DNA of 64,000 nt from contig NZ_FMZA01000007.1 of assembly GCF_900102685.1 (NCBI RefSeq), positions 112,635 through 176,634 of the forward strand, read 5' to 3'. The DNA is from Melghirimyces thermohalophilus (lineage in GTDB: Bacteria > Bacillota > Bacilli > Thermoactinomycetales > DSM-45169). This document shows positions 25,705 through 35,166 of this stretch, piece after piece (the first letter of the stretch is position 1; every line of letters begins with the position of its first letter). A program made the translations under genes and the position numbers. The notes below the pieces were generated by a model. The model saw only the letters and a program-made list of their open reading frames with translations, did not search any database and had not been told where the DNA came from.

Positions 25705-25806
25705 GTGAACGGGTGGTTGGATGCGGTTTCCTTTGTCGGCGTGTTGGCGTTGACCGGTTATTTTGCCTACCGGCATTATGACAATAAGAAGAAGAATAAC
25801 CGATGA
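25705..25806 (+). CDS. Single-span membrane peptide (33 residues)
   Basis: GTG 25705 follows AAGGGAG. The product has one membrane helix (VSFVGVLALTGYFAYRHY) and a strongly basic tail (DNKKKNNR), so it is probably inserted with the tail inside. A terminator follows at once. Function is unknown. The 250 bases upstream hold nothing else recognisable. Confidence 0.55.
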   Translation: MNGWLDAVSFVGVLALTGYFAYRHYDNKKKNNR

Positions 25807-25807
25807 G

Positions 25808-25836
25808 AAGGGGCCGCAAACCGGGCCTCTTTTTTA
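25808..25836 (+). terminator. Terminator after the small membrane peptide gene
   Basis: GGGGCC and GGGCCTC flank a short loop and six Ts follow. Confidence 0.6.
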
Positions 25837-26015
25837 TTCAGAAGGAAGAGGATGAGTGGAGTGTGGTCCCTATGGGAAAATTAACAGCTGGAGGAGCAGT
25901 CGCTAAAGCTTAAGACTGAATCAATTGGAGCACCCGATTGCATTGCCGAGATCACCTGTTTTTTGTAGGATAGGAAAAGGACCCGAGATGGCTGGAAGGA
26001 AAGGAGTGCGAACCT

Positions 26016-26486
26016 TTGGCAGAAGCGACATTTGGCGCTGGTTGTTTTTGGGGCGTGGAGGAGCTGTTCCGAAAAGTGGACGGCGTTCTCTCCACGGCTG
26101 TTGGATATATGGGTGGAACCAAGGAAAACCCGACTTATGAAGAGGTCTGTACGGACAAGACCGGTCACGCGGAGGTGGTCCACCTGGAATATGACCCCTC
26201 TGTCGTCTCTTACGAACGATTGCTGGAGCTGTTTTGGGAAAATCACAACCCGACCACGTTGAACCGCCAGGGCCCAGATATCGGGACCCAATACCGGTCG
26301 GTGATCTTTTATCATACCCCGGAACAGAAGGAAAGCGCGGAACAGTCCAAACAAGCCCTGGAGGCATCGGGGAAATGGAAAGATCCGATCGTGACCCGGA
26401 TCGAACCCGCCACCACCTTTTACCGGGCGGAGGAGTACCATCAACGCTATTTACAAAAACGAGGCCAATCCTCTTGTCACATATAA
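26016..26486 (+). CDS. msrA: Peptide-methionine (S)-S-oxide reductase
   Basis: This 156-residue enzyme repairs oxidised methionine in proteins. The catalytic Cys10 lies in GAGCFWG, and GYMGG, TGHAEVV and [12 protein letters not shown] are the conserved substrate-pocket motifs. The C-terminal SSCHI supplies a possible resolving cysteine. TTG 26016 has AAGGAG nine bases upstream. It is next to sulfur-transport and thioredoxin reductase genes, which would supply its reductant, but it has its own terminator. Confidence 0.94.
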   Translation: MAEATFGAGCFWGVEELFRKVDGVLSTAVGYMGGTKENPTYEEVCTDKTGHAEVVHLEYDPSVVSYERLLELFWENHNPTTLNRQGPDIGTQYRSVIFYHTPEQKESAEQSKQALEASGKWKDPIVTRIEPATTFYRAEEYHQRYLQKRGQSSCHI

Positions 26487-26491
26487 GCCGA

Positions 26492-26525
26492 ACACCCTCC
26501 GGTACCTTACCTGGAGGGTGTTTTT
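26492..26525 (+). terminator. Terminator after msrA
   Basis: ACACCCTCC pairs with GGAGGGTGT, followed by Ts. Confidence 0.8.
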
Positions 26526-26537
26526 CCATCTGTGGAC

Positions 26538-26566
26538 AAAAAAAGCCCCTGACCGGGACTTTTTTT
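26538..26566 (-). terminator. Terminator of the yeeE-like gene
   Basis: On the minus strand AGTCCC/GGGGCT forms a stem followed by seven Ts. It overlaps the last codon of the gene. Confidence 0.6.
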
Positions 26567-27818
26567 AACAGAAAGAATCTCTGGATTTGGGGTTTTTCAA
26601 GCCGAAGATGCTGCGCATGCGCAGGCCGATAAAGGTGCCGGTCAGGGCCATGACCGCCCAGACCCAGCCGTGGAGGCTAAAGGAAGCGATGCCGCCAAAG
26701 TAAGCTCCGATATTGCAGCCGTAGGCCAATCGCGCACCGTAACCCATCAACAAGCCGCCGATGATCGAGGACATGGCTACCTTGCCCGGCACTTTGCGGA
26801 AGGCGTAGGTTCCCGCGGCGGCTGCCGCCACCATCGCTCCCAGGATGATGCCAAAGTTCATCACACTGGTGGTGTCAGCTAGTACAGAGGCTTTCAGGTC
26901 GGCGGCTCGATCTCCGGACCAGTAAGCCCACTGGCTGACGTTAACGCCCAGTGTGGATAAAACTTTAGAGCCCCAGAGGGCGAAGGCGGAAGTGATGCCC
27001 CAGGGGGATCCTTTGATCGCCAGGGTGAGTGCGTTCAATCCGGCCAGGAGCAGAGCGCCCACCCACAGGGGCCAAGAACCGCGGATGACCCGCAACAAAC
27101 CGTAAGTGGTGGGGAGCGGCTTCATCGGCGGGGCCTTTTTGCGGCGAGCGATCAGAACGGTGGCTCCGGCGATGGCCCCGAATAGCGCCAATTGAATGAG
27201 CAGCGCTGGGCCATAACCGAGGCCGGTGGTCTCCGCCAGGGAGATCGGAGGCAGGGAAGGGAGCTGATTCACCCAGAAATCCCAATGCCAGGCCCCGATG
27301 ACGGAGCCGGCGATAAAGGCGATCAAGGTGATCAGAACCGAAGAACCGCCACCGCCCACCTGGTACAGGACGCCGGAGGCGCACCCACCGCCCATTTGCA
27401 TACCGATTCCAAAGATGAATGCACCGACGAGGACGCTGGCGCCCACCGGCGCCACACTGGCTTCCGGTTGCGCCCCGAAAAATCCGACTCCGGAGGAGAG
27501 AATCGGAGCGAACAGCAGGGAGGCGACGGAGAGCATCAGCATATGTGCCCGCACACCGGCTCCCTGGCCGACAGAGACTAGACGCCGAAAGGCGGAAGTA
27601 AAACCGAACCGGGCATGATACAAGGTGTAGCCCAAGAGCAGACCGATTCCGAACAGGATCCCCTGTTTGACACCCTGGCTGCCCAGGATGACGGAGCCCA
27701 GCAGAACGGCGACGATAAGGGCTGCACCCAGGACCAACGGCCGAACGGAGGGCATGGGAGGCCGTCCGATTGCCGGCTGGTTTCCGCCCAAAGGTTGTGT
27801 TTTCGTTTGAACCGACAT
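26565..27818 (-). CDS. YeeE/YedE-family sulfur-compound transporter
   Basis: This 417-residue membrane protein has two homologous halves (DUF395/Sulf_transp repeats), with about ten helices. Each half carries a conserved cysteine motif: GGGCASGVLYQVGGGG in the first half and YGCNIGAYFGGI near the end. In characterised members these cysteines pass thiosulfate through the pore. ATG 27818 follows AGGAGGG. It is divergent from an ArsR regulator and trxB, suggesting uptake of thiosulfate or a related sulfur compound under redox control. Substrate identity is inference. Confidence 0.88.
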   Translation of the reverse strand: MSVQTKTQPLGGNQPAIGRPPMPSVRPLVLGAALIVAVLLGSVILGSQGVKQGILFGIGLLLGYTLYHARFGFTSAFRRLVSVGQGAGVRAHMLMLSVASLLFAPILSSGVGFFGAQPEASVAPVGASVLVGAFIFGIGMQMGGGCASGVLYQVGGGGSSVLITLIAFIAGSVIGAWHWDFWVNQLPSLPPISLAETTGLGYGPALLIQLALFGAIAGATVLIARRKKAPPMKPLPTTYGLLRVIRGSWPLWVGALLLAGLNALTLAIKGSPWGITSAFALWGSKVLSTLGVNVSQWAYWSGDRAADLKASVLADTTSVMNFGIILGAMVAAAAAGTYAFRKVPGKVAMSSIIGGLLMGYGARLAYGCNIGAYFGGIASFSLHGWVWAVMALTGTFIGLRMRSIFGLKNPKSRDSFC

Positions 27819-27868
27819 TTAAACCCTCCTATCCCGATTAATTTAGTGGGGATAATTCGCTTCCTTTT

Positions 27869-27897
27869 ATAATACAAGATTTTGAGGAAATTGTAAA
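27869..27897 (-). promoter_or_regulatory. Promoter of the yeeE-like gene
   Basis: On the minus strand, TTTACA and TATTAT are 17 bases apart, about 50 bases from the start codon. Confidence 0.6.
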
Positions 27898-27984
27898 CCT
27901 CCATCCTGCTGGAGTCCACCGGTGGTTCGGTGCATATTCCCCGGGATGACGACCATGATAGTGGTCAAAATGATTTGATTCCCT

Positions 27985-28014
27985 TTGACAAACAATATAA
28001 GAATATGCTTATAT
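27985..28014 (+). promoter_or_regulatory. arsR promoter with overlapping operator
   Basis: TTGACA (27985-27990) is followed 18 bases later by TTATAT. The perfect inverted repeat ATATAAG-6-CTTATAT (27995-28014) overlaps the -10 region, the usual position for an ArsR autorepression site. Confidence 0.7.
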
Positions 28015-28032
28015 ATCGGTGAGGTGGTGGTC

Positions 28033-28356
28033 ATGGATTTTGATCAGTTGGCAGACTGCCACAAAGCGTTGGGGGATAAGACCCGACTGCGGATTCTCGC
28101 CTTGTTGAAAGAAGAGGATCTATGTGTGGGGGAACTGGTGGAGATTTTAAAAATGACCCAACCGGCGGTGTCCCAACACGTGCGAAAACTGAGACAGGCA
28201 CGGTTGGTCCGGGAGCGCCGTCAGGGTCAGTGGGTATTCTATTCACTGGATGGAAGGGATTATCCCTTTTTTCTTTCCTTCCTTCGCACCCTGCCGGATC
28301 AACAAGATGAGATTCAGCGCTTAAAGGCGGAGGGAAAAAAAGGTGTCTGCGATTGA
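28033..28356 (+). CDS. ArsR-family transcriptional repressor
   Basis: This 107-residue winged-helix repressor has ALGDKTRLRILALL at the start and the recognition helix QPAVSQHVRKLRQARL. Cys6 (in LADCHK) and a Cys in EDLCVGEL are the only cysteines in the DNA-binding core. The classical ELCVC metal site has only one of its two cysteines, so a redox or sulfur-sensing role is possible. ATG 28033 follows GAGGTGG. It probably represses itself through the palindrome in its promoter. It may also control trxB, 96 bases downstream, and the divergent sulfur transporter. Confidence 0.85.
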   Translation: MDFDQLADCHKALGDKTRLRILALLKEEDLCVGELVEILKMTQPAVSQHVRKLRQARLVRERRQGQWVFYSLDGRDYPFFLSFLRTLPDQQDEIQRLKAEGKKGVCD

Positions 28357-28452
28357 CCATGTTTATGGTTGATGAAGGCAGACATCGGGAACAGATGAAG
28401 CGTAGACCTTTTGGAATCCATATGAATCATCAGGTGTAGGAGGTTTTAACCC

Positions 28453-29403
28453 ATGCATAAAGTGATCATACTCGGTACCGGTCCATCGGGGTTGACGGCG
28501 GCCATCTATCTGGCACGAGCCAATATGGAACCCTTGGTGATCGAGGGGCAGGAGCCCGGGGGTCAGCTAACCACCACTACCGATGTAGAAAACTTTCCGG
28601 GCTTTCCCGACGGGATTCTCGGTCCGGAATTGATGGAAAATATGCGGAAGCAGGCGGAGCGTTTCGGTGCCCAATTTAAAAGGGGTTGGGTGACGGATGT
28701 GGATCTGTCCAAACGTCCTTTTACCTTGACCGTCGAAGGGGAAGGAACAGTAGAGGCAGAAGCGCTGGTTGTCTCCACCGGGGCTTCGGCGAAATTGCTG
28801 GGGATTCCTGGCGAGAAGGAATACATGGGACAAGGGGTCAGCACCTGTGCCACCTGTGACGGGTTCTTTTACCGCGGGAAAAAGATCATTGTCGTAGGTG
28901 GCGGCGACTCCGCCATGGAAGAGGCCACTTTTCTGACCAAATTTGCCTCGGAAGTGACTATTGTTCACCGTCGGGATGAATTGCGCGCCTCTAAAATCAT
29001 GCAGGATCGCGCTCAAGCTAACGAAAAGATCCGTTGGGCGATGAATCGGGTGCCGACGGAGGTTGTCCCCGATGAACAAGGCGGTGTCAAAGGGCTGAAG
29101 GTGCATAACAAGGAGACCGGGGAAGAGGAATTGCTGGAAACCGATGGGATCTTTGTCGCCATCGGCCATCACCCCAACACCGACTTCCTGAAGGGAAAAC
29201 TGGAGATGGATGAGCAGGGTTATATCCAGGTGGTTCCCGGTACCACCCGGACCAATGTCGAAGGGGTTTTCGCTTGCGGCGATGTTCAGGATAACATCTA
29301 CCGTCAGGCGATCACGGCCGCCGGTACCGGCTGCATGGCAGCGATGGATTGCGAAAAATACTTGGAGGGTTCGGCGTCTATCGATTGGAGCCAAGCCCTC
29401 TGA
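28453..29403 (+). CDS. trxB: Thioredoxin reductase
   Basis: This 316-residue flavoprotein reduces thioredoxin with NADPH. GTGPSG (8-13) binds FAD, the redox-active CATC is at residues 132-135, and GGGDSA (149-154) binds [15 protein letters not shown] near the end is the second FAD motif. GTAGGAGGTTTT precedes ATG 28453. It follows arsR in the same direction, so it may belong to an ArsR-controlled unit. A terminator follows. Confidence 0.93.
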   Translation: MHKVIILGTGPSGLTAAIYLARANMEPLVIEGQEPGGQLTTTTDVENFPGFPDGILGPELMENMRKQAERFGAQFKRGWVTDVDLSKRPFTLTVEGEGTVEAEALVVSTGASAKLLGIPGEKEYMGQGVSTCATCDGFFYRGKKIIVVGGGDSAMEEATFLTKFASEVTIVHRRDELRASKIMQDRAQANEKIRWAMNRVPTEVVPDEQGGVKGLKVHNKETGEEELLETDGIFVAIGHHPNTDFLKGKLEMDEQGYIQVVPGTTRTNVEGVFACGDVQDNIYRQAITAAGTGCMAAMDCEKYLEGSASIDWSQAL

Positions 29404-29425
29404 GAGAAATAACCATCCTATGACT

Positions 29426-29453
29426 AACCGGCGGAGCGATCCGCCGGTTTTTT
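29426..29453 (+). terminator. Terminator after trxB
   Basis: AACCGGCGGA pairs with TCCGCCGGTT, followed by Ts. Confidence 0.85.
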
Positions 29454-29458
29454 GATAC

Positions 29459-29496
29459 CAAAAAGCCCCGCAAACCGACACTCGGCTTTGCAGGGC
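29459..29496 (-). terminator. Terminator of the DUF2188 gene
   Basis: On the minus strand GCCCTGCAAA pairs with TTTGCGGGGC and is followed by five Ts. Confidence 0.7.
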
Positions 29497-29502
29497 AGTG
29501 GT

Positions 29503-29700
29503 TTAAAAGTAACGATATTCTTCCGGCTGGTGGAGGTTGTTCATCACAATCACCTGACTGGGAGGATTCTCATGGGCCATCAGCACCGCGGCGTTAACCG
29601 CTTTGCTTTTCCGGTCGTACAATCCGAGGGCGGCAATATCTTCCACCATGACAAACCAACGAGTGGCATTTTGGTTCGGTACAACCGTATATCGTTCCAT
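29503..29700 (-). CDS. DUF2188-like small protein
   Basis: This 65-residue protein has the short beta-beta-alpha layout of DUF2188: YTVVPNQNATRWFVMVE, then AALGLYDRKSKAVNAA. GGGGAGGAGGG precedes ATG 29700. It has its own terminator. Function is unknown. Confidence 0.7.
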   Translation of the reverse strand: MERYTVVPNQNATRWFVMVEDIAALGLYDRKSKAVNAAVLMAHENPPSQVIVMNNLHQPEEYRYF

Positions 29701-29906
29701 AGAGACCCTCCTCCCCAGGATCTTGGTTATCTTCTACCCTTTCCCGGCAGCGAAAAAACATACGGGTTGCCAATCGAAAAGCGTTGTGAAAAAAGAGTGG
29801 CGGCATTTTTACCCGAAGCTGCTCCGACTGCTGTCCGCAAAGTCGCTTTTTCGGGTAAACACTTCCCCTTACATCTTATAGAACCTAACCAACAATCACA
29901 ACGCTT

Positions 29907-30845
29907 CTAAATGGAGCGGGCCAAGTACTCCAACAGCAGTCCCGCTGCCAGTAGCAATCCGAACAGGGTGTTTACTTTGGCTGTTAAGATCATCGCTGGC
30001 ATCATTTCCGTATTGCGCAAGCGTCCCCGAAATCCCCGGACAGCCCGAATCGCTTGGGGTGCGCTCAAAAAGACCAACAACAGCCACGGGGAGGCTTCTT
30101 CCGTCAGCACGAGAACGATGATCCACAGGTATGAGACGACGAACATGCCGGCCAGAAAGCGGACCGCTCTGCTGTGCCCCATGAGAACGGCCAGGGTTTT
30201 GCGGCCGTTTTCAGCATCCCCTTCCCGGTCCCGTATATTATTGGACATCATGATAGCTCCGATCAGGATGGCAAAGGGAATGGAGATGAGCACGCTCTCC
30301 ACAGTGACGGTTCCCGTCTGAATAAAGAAGGCGATCAGGATGATGCCCAGTCCCATGAACAGACCGGATACCACTTCGCCCAGAGGCGTGTAGGCGATCG
30401 GGAGCGGTCCTCCTGTGTACAGATACCCCACCAATATACAGACAGAGCCGATCGCGGCCAGCCACCAGCTGCTCTCCATAGAAATATAGACACCTAACAG
30501 GACTGCGACTGCACAGAAGCTGATCGCGATCGTCATCACCGTGCGAGGGGAGACCCCGTGTCGGACGATGGTGCCGCCGATGCCGACGGATTCTTCGTTA
30601 TCCAGTCCCCGTTTGAAATCGAAGTACTCGTTAAACATATTGGTAGCTGCTTGAATGAGAATCGAGGCGATTAACATGGCTGCAAACAAGGGAATATGAA
30701 TTCGTGTCACCGGAAGAGCCAGGGCGGTTCCGATCAAAACGGGAACAAAGGAGGCGGTCAAGGTGTGGGGGCGCAACAGTTGCCACCAGACCTGCCAATC
30801 TTTTTTCGCCGAGGGCTTTCCGGCTTGCGTTGATTGCCGGTTCAT
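29907..30845 (-). CDS. menA: 1,4-dihydroxy-2-naphthoate polyprenyltransferase
   Basis: This 312-residue UbiA-family membrane enzyme attaches the polyprenyl chain to dihydroxynaphthoate, giving demethylmenaquinone. The first Asp-rich motif lies in NMFNEYFDFKRGLDNEE and the second in SNNIRDREGDAENGRKT. Eight or nine helices are predicted. GAAGGAGA precedes ATG 30845. It is divergent from menF, as in many Bacillales. Confidence 0.94.
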   Translation of the reverse strand: MNRQSTQAGKPSAKKDWQVWWQLLRPHTLTASFVPVLIGTALALPVTRIHIPLFAAMLIASILIQAATNMFNEYFDFKRGLDNEESVGIGGTIVRHGVSPRTVMTIAISFCAVAVLLGVYISMESSWWLAAIGSVCILVGYLYTGGPLPIAYTPLGEVVSGLFMGLGIILIAFFIQTGTVTVESVLISIPFAILIGAIMMSNNIRDREGDAENGRKTLAVLMGHSRAVRFLAGMFVVSYLWIIVLVLTEEASPWLLLVFLSAPQAIRAVRGFRGRLRNTEMMPAMILTAKVNTLFGLLLAAGLLLEYLARSI

Positions 30846-31101
30846 CTCCTTCTCTCCTTCTACTGAAATCCGACCATATTATACCTTTAAATCTGATAGG
30901 ACTCCAACGTCAATTTCTCCATGGAGGAAGAGGGGATATGTGGAATCTGTAGAAAAGCGGCGGCATTTTCGATATACTTAATTTGGTTTGTGTCTTGAAA
31001 AACAGAGCTTGATCATAGATCGAATCGACCTGGGAGCTGTGGGCTCCCCGATTGGCCGGGGCTGTGTTGCTCCCGGCGTGGAACGGATGGGGGGAACGAC
31101 C

Positions 31102-32511
31102 GTGTCGACCATGAAACAATTGGACAATCTCTCTGGGTTGGAGGAAGGAGCAAAAAGAGCCTGTCGATCCAACCGCCCGGTACTGGTGAGCCGCACTCGC
31201 CGGGCTCCGAATCTGGATCCGCTCTCTTTTTTTGCGTCTGGAGCCGGTACCCAGGGAGCGAGAAACTTTTGGTCCGATCCCGGACGGGAGGAGACGTTGG
31301 TCGGCTTGGGAACGGCCTGGAGGACAGAATCCGGGCCGCAGTCGAAAAACCGCTATGAAAAAGTGGAAAGAGATTGGGCCGAGCTGATCAGAGGAGCTCT
31401 GCGGGAACCTGCCGACGTACCACGAGGGGCGGGTCCGCTCTTGATGGGGGGATTCTCCTTTGATCCTATCGGGGAACATACCTCTCTATGGGAGGGCTTC
31501 TCCGATGCGTCCTTTATCTTGCCTCGCTTTCTGCTGACCGCCGTGAGAGACGGCGTGTGGTTGACGGTCAATGCGGTGATCACACCCGAAGACGACCCTG
31601 AAGAGATGTCGCAAAGGTTGGCGGAAGAAGAAGATCAACTGGTAGATGCCGCCGTACAAGGTTATATTCCGGAAACACACCCATCTTACGATGCTGTTGA
31701 AGTGGAACCGGAACGATGGAGGCAGGCGGTGGCCCAGGCGGCTCGGGAAATCCGGGAGGGGCAGCTGGAGAAGGTGGTGCTGGCCCGGGAGCTGCGTCTC
31801 CATTCACAGGAAACCATCCGCCCCGCCAGCGTACTCAAACGGTTACAAGAGCAGCAACCCCACAGTTTTCTGTTTGCGGTGGAGCGAGGCGATGCCTGCT
31901 TTGTGGGGGCTTCTCCGGAACGGTTGGTCAAAAAAGAGAAACATCACCTGTATTCCACTTGTCTGGCGGGGACGTATCCTCGCGGGAGCGATCCGGCTGC
32001 GGATCAGGAATTGGGGTCTCAGCTGTTGCGTGACGTCAAAAACCGGCAGGAGCATGCTGTCGTGGTCAATATGATCGTGGAAGCGCTGCGGGAAGGGTGC
32101 ACGTCGATCCAGGTCCCAGAGGAACCAGTCTTGTACAAGGTGCGGGATGTTCAGCACCTGTTTACCCCTGTGGAGGGCACCGCCCATCCGGACACCACAT
32201 TGTTGTCCATAGTGGAACGCCTCCATCCTACTCCTGCACTGGGAGGCTATCCACAGGAGCGTGCCCTTTCCCGCATACGGGAGATGGAAGCGATGGATCG
32301 GGGGTGGTATGCTGCTCCCCTCGGTTGGTTGGATTTCCGAGGGGATGGAGAGTTTGCCTGTGGCATCCGCTCCGGGCTCCTTCGGAACAAAAGCGCCTCC
32401 CTCTTCGCCGGATGCGGGATTATGGGAGATTCCGATCCGGTCAGTGAGTATGAGGAAACGCGAATGAAATTTCAGCCGATGTTGTTGGCTTTGGGAGGGA
32501 AGAAGCGGTGA
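31102..32511 (+). CDS. menF: Isochorismate synthase
   Basis: This enzyme of about 469 residues converts chorismate to isochorismate, the first step of menaquinone synthesis. GTG 31102 is chosen because GGGGGG lies seven bases upstream; ATG 31111 is an alternative. Chorismate-binding motifs are present: GQLEKVVLARE, SPERLVKKE, TCLAGTYPRG, LHPTPALGGYP and the C-terminal YEETRMKFQPML. The stop overlaps the GTG of menD. MenF heads the menFDHB operon. Confidence 0.93.
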   Translation: MSTMKQLDNLSGLEEGAKRACRSNRPVLVSRTRRAPNLDPLSFFASGAGTQGARNFWSDPGREETLVGLGTAWRTESGPQSKNRYEKVERDWAELIRGALREPADVPRGAGPLLMGGFSFDPIGEHTSLWEGFSDASFILPRFLLTAVRDGVWLTVNAVITPEDDPEEMSQRLAEEEDQLVDAAVQGYIPETHPSYDAVEVEPERWRQAVAQAAREIREGQLEKVVLARELRLHSQETIRPASVLKRLQEQQPHSFLFAVERGDACFVGASPERLVKKEKHHLYSTCLAGTYPRGSDPAADQELGSQLLRDVKNRQEHAVVVNMIVEALREGCTSIQVPEEPVLYKVRDVQHLFTPVEGTAHPDTTLLSIVERLHPTPALGGYPQERALSRIREMEAMDRGWYAAPLGWLDFRGDGEFACGIRSGLLRNKSASLFAGCGIMGDSDPVSEYEETRMKFQPMLLALGGKKR

Positions 32512-34289
32512 GTCCGATAGATCCCTTGACCGCTTACGTAGGTGCTTTTGTGGATGAGTTGGCAGAAAGTGGTGTGCAAGATGTAGTGATTAGCCCCGGT
32601 TCCCGGTCGACGCCAATGGCGATGGCGATCCTGGCTCATCCCCGCCTGAAAGCGTGGATCCATGTGGATGAACGGTCTGCTGCTTATTATGCGCTGGGCA
32701 TGGCGAAAGCGATGGGTCGTCCGGCGGCGCTGTTGTGTACCTCGGGCACGGCGGCGGCCAACTATTTTCCGGCAGTGGTGGAAGGAAAGCTGGCTCGTGT
32801 GCCCCTGGTGGTGATGACAGCGGATCGTCCCCACGAACTGCGCGATGTGGGGGCTCCTCAGGCAATCGATCAGCTGGGATTGTATGGATCTCACGTCAAA
32901 TGGTTTGTGGAGATGGCGTTGCCGGAGTCATCAGAAGCGATGCTTCGCTACGCCCGAACCACTGCCGCTCGGGCCATCGCCACCGCAGCGGAGGGGCCGG
33001 CGGGTCCCGTCCACCTCAATTTTCCCTTCCGGGAGCCCTTGACCCCGGACCTCACCTCCGCCTCCCTGTGGGAAGGGGGGCGGAGGAGGCAAGAGGAGGT
33101 GGCTACCTCTTATGTCCGGGTCTCCGCCGGACAAAAGGTTTTGTCCGAAGAAGAACTGGATCAGTGGGCGGAGAAGCTTTCCGAGGTGGAGCGAGGGCTG
33201 ATTGTCTGCGGTCCCCAGGAGGATCCCCGTCTCGGTGAGAGTCTCCACCGATTAGCTGCATCCCTCGGTTTTCCTCTGTTGGCGGATCCCCTTTCTCAAC
33301 TTCGGAACGGCTCCCATTCAAAGGAGTGGATCCTCGAGGGGTACGATGCCTTTTTACGGGATCCCGAGGCGGTGAAAGCGCTGAAGCCGGAGGTGGTGAT
33401 CCGTTTCGGAGCCATGCCTGTCTCCAAAGCGTACTTGTTATACTTAAAAAATCACCCCGATTGCCGTCAAGTCGTGGTGGATCCTGACGGTGGCTGGCGG
33501 GAGCCGACCCTCTTAGGTTCGGATATGATGTATGCTGATCCGGTCCGGTTTAGTGAAGGGATTCTCCGGCGATTGGGGAGCGCTCCTTGTGAAGACACCT
33601 CCTGGTCTCGTCTCTGGAAGGATCTAAATCAGCGGACCCGGGAACGGCTGGCTACAGCCAGCCGATTTCAGGAGCCCTTCGAGGGGCGCATCGTTACGGA
33701 AGTGGCGGAACAGATACCAGAGGGAAGTGTTCTCTTTGCTGGGAACAGTATGCCGATTCGCGATCTGGACACCTTTTTGCTCAATTCGCCCCGTCAGATT
33801 CGGACCATGGGCAACCGGGGAGGCAACGGCATCGACGGAGTCGTCTCTACTGCTATGGGAGTTGGAGCAGCCGGCAACCGGGTCACCCTGGTGTTGGGGG
33901 ACCTCTCTTTCTATCACGATTTGAACGGTCTTCTCGCTGCCAAATTGTATTCTTTGGATGTCACTATTATCGTGGTTAATAATGAAGGCGGTGGGATTTT
34001 TTCTTTTCTGCCTCAGGCAAGTCAAACGGACCCCGCAACCTTTGAAACCCTCTTCGGTACTCCGATGGGACTGGATTACGCCCATGTGGTACCGATGTAT
34101 GGCGGCCATTTTGAACGGCCGGATTCCTGGGAGGCTTTCCGGCAAGCTTACACCCATAGTTTGCGGCAAACCGGCTTGACCGTGATCGAGGTCCGCACCG
34201 ATCGGGAGGAGAATGTTCGGCTCCACCGGCGGCTGTGGCAGGAGGTTGCCGAGTCGGTGCAGAAGCGGCTGAAAGGGGAAGCGGGATGA
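32508..34289 (+). CDS. menD: SEPHCHC synthase (2-succinyl-5-enolpyruvyl-6-hydroxy-3-cyclohexene-1-carboxylate synthase)
   Basis: This 593-residue thiamine-diphosphate enzyme adds 2-oxoglutarate to isochorismate. VISPGSRSTPMAMA near the start and LCTSGTAAANYFPAVVE belong to the first domain. The ThDP-binding region is VTLVLGDLSFYHDLNGL, with NNEGGGIFSFLPQ closing the site. GTG 32508 overlaps the menF stop by four bases, indicating translational coupling. Length is typical. Confidence 0.95.
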   Translation: MSPIDPLTAYVGAFVDELAESGVQDVVISPGSRSTPMAMAILAHPRLKAWIHVDERSAAYYALGMAKAMGRPAALLCTSGTAAANYFPAVVEGKLARVPLVVMTADRPHELRDVGAPQAIDQLGLYGSHVKWFVEMALPESSEAMLRYARTTAARAIATAAEGPAGPVHLNFPFREPLTPDLTSASLWEGGRRRQEEVATSYVRVSAGQKVLSEEELDQWAEKLSEVERGLIVCGPQEDPRLGESLHRLAASLGFPLLADPLSQLRNGSHSKEWILEGYDAFLRDPEAVKALKPEVVIRFGAMPVSKAYLLYLKNHPDCRQVVVDPDGGWREPTLLGSDMMYADPVRFSEGILRRLGSAPCEDTSWSRLWKDLNQRTRERLATASRFQEPFEGRIVTEVAEQIPEGSVLFAGNSMPIRDLDTFLLNSPRQIRTMGNRGGNGIDGVVSTAMGVGAAGNRVTLVLGDLSFYHDLNGLLAAKLYSLDVTIIVVNNEGGGIFSFLPQASQTDPATFETLFGTPMGLDYAHVVPMYGGHFERPDSWEAFRQAYTHSLRQTGLTVIEVRTDREENVRLHRRLWQEVAESVQKRLKGEAG

Positions 34290-35116
34290 AGCTCACCATC
34301 CATGGGGTCCGCTACCATGTGGAGGTGGACGGCGATGGCCCTGCCCTGCTTTTGTTGCACGGTTTTACAGGCTCCGCCGCTGTCTGGGAGCCCTTCGTCA
34401 ACGCTTGGAGCCGTTGGTTCCGCGTGATCCGAGTTGATATCATCGGCCACGGCCGGACCGATGCGCCAAAGGACCCCTCCCGTTATCAGATGAAGCTGGT
34501 GGCGGCTGATTTGGAAGCGTTGTTGGAGCAGCTGGGCGTTGAACGCGCCCATGTTTTGGGGTACTCCATGGGGGGGCGACTCGCTCTCTCCTTCGCCCTC
34601 ATGTGTCCTCACCGGGTGGATCAGCTGGTGCTGGAGAGCAGCTCTCCCGGACTGAAAACGGAACGGGAGCGCCGGGAACGGAGGGAGCGGGATGAGGCTT
34701 TGGCGAACCGGATCGAGCGGGAAGGTGTGGCGGCCTTCGTTCGCTTTTGGGAGGAGCTTCCCCTGTTCGCTACTCAGAAACGGCTTCCGGAACCGGTGCG
34801 AGAGCGGGCTCGGGCAATTCGTCTGCAGCAGCGCTCCCAGGGGCTGGCGGCCAGCCTCAGGGGGATGGGAACCGGCGTTCAGCCTTCCTGGTGGGATCAT
34901 TTGCATCAGTTTGACCGCCCGGTAACCTTGATCACTGGGGAGGAAGATCACAAATACCACCGGATCGCGGAAGAGATGACGGAAACATTCCCCCGTGCCC
35001 AGTGGGTGGCGGTTCCCGCTGCCGGTCACACCATTCATGTGGAACAGCCCGATCTGTTTTCATCGATTATTATGGATGTGTTGTCAGGATCGGATGTGGA
35101 TCCCGGTCTTCCCTGA
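34286..35116 (+). CDS. menH: SHCHC synthase (2-succinyl-6-hydroxy-2,4-cyclohexadiene-1-carboxylate synthase)
   Basis: This 276-residue alpha/beta hydrolase removes pyruvate from the MenD product. LLLHGFTGSAAVW is the oxyanion region, the nucleophile Ser lies in GYSMGGRLALS, and the His lies in AAGHTIHVE. ATG 34286 overlaps the menD stop (ATGA), so translation is coupled. It is within the menFDHB operon. Confidence 0.93.
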   Translation: MKLTIHGVRYHVEVDGDGPALLLLHGFTGSAAVWEPFVNAWSRWFRVIRVDIIGHGRTDAPKDPSRYQMKLVAADLEALLEQLGVERAHVLGYSMGGRLALSFALMCPHRVDQLVLESSSPGLKTERERRERRERDEALANRIEREGVAAFVRFWEELPLFATQKRLPEPVRERARAIRLQQRSQGLAASLRGMGTGVQPSWWDHLHQFDRPVTLITGEEDHKYHRIAEEMTETFPRAQWVAVPAAGHTIHVEQPDLFSSIIMDVLSGSDVDPGLP

Positions 35117-35166
35117 CCGGGAGGGCTGCCCTCACTCATGTCTTGTAATCGAAGGAGGATGAAACT

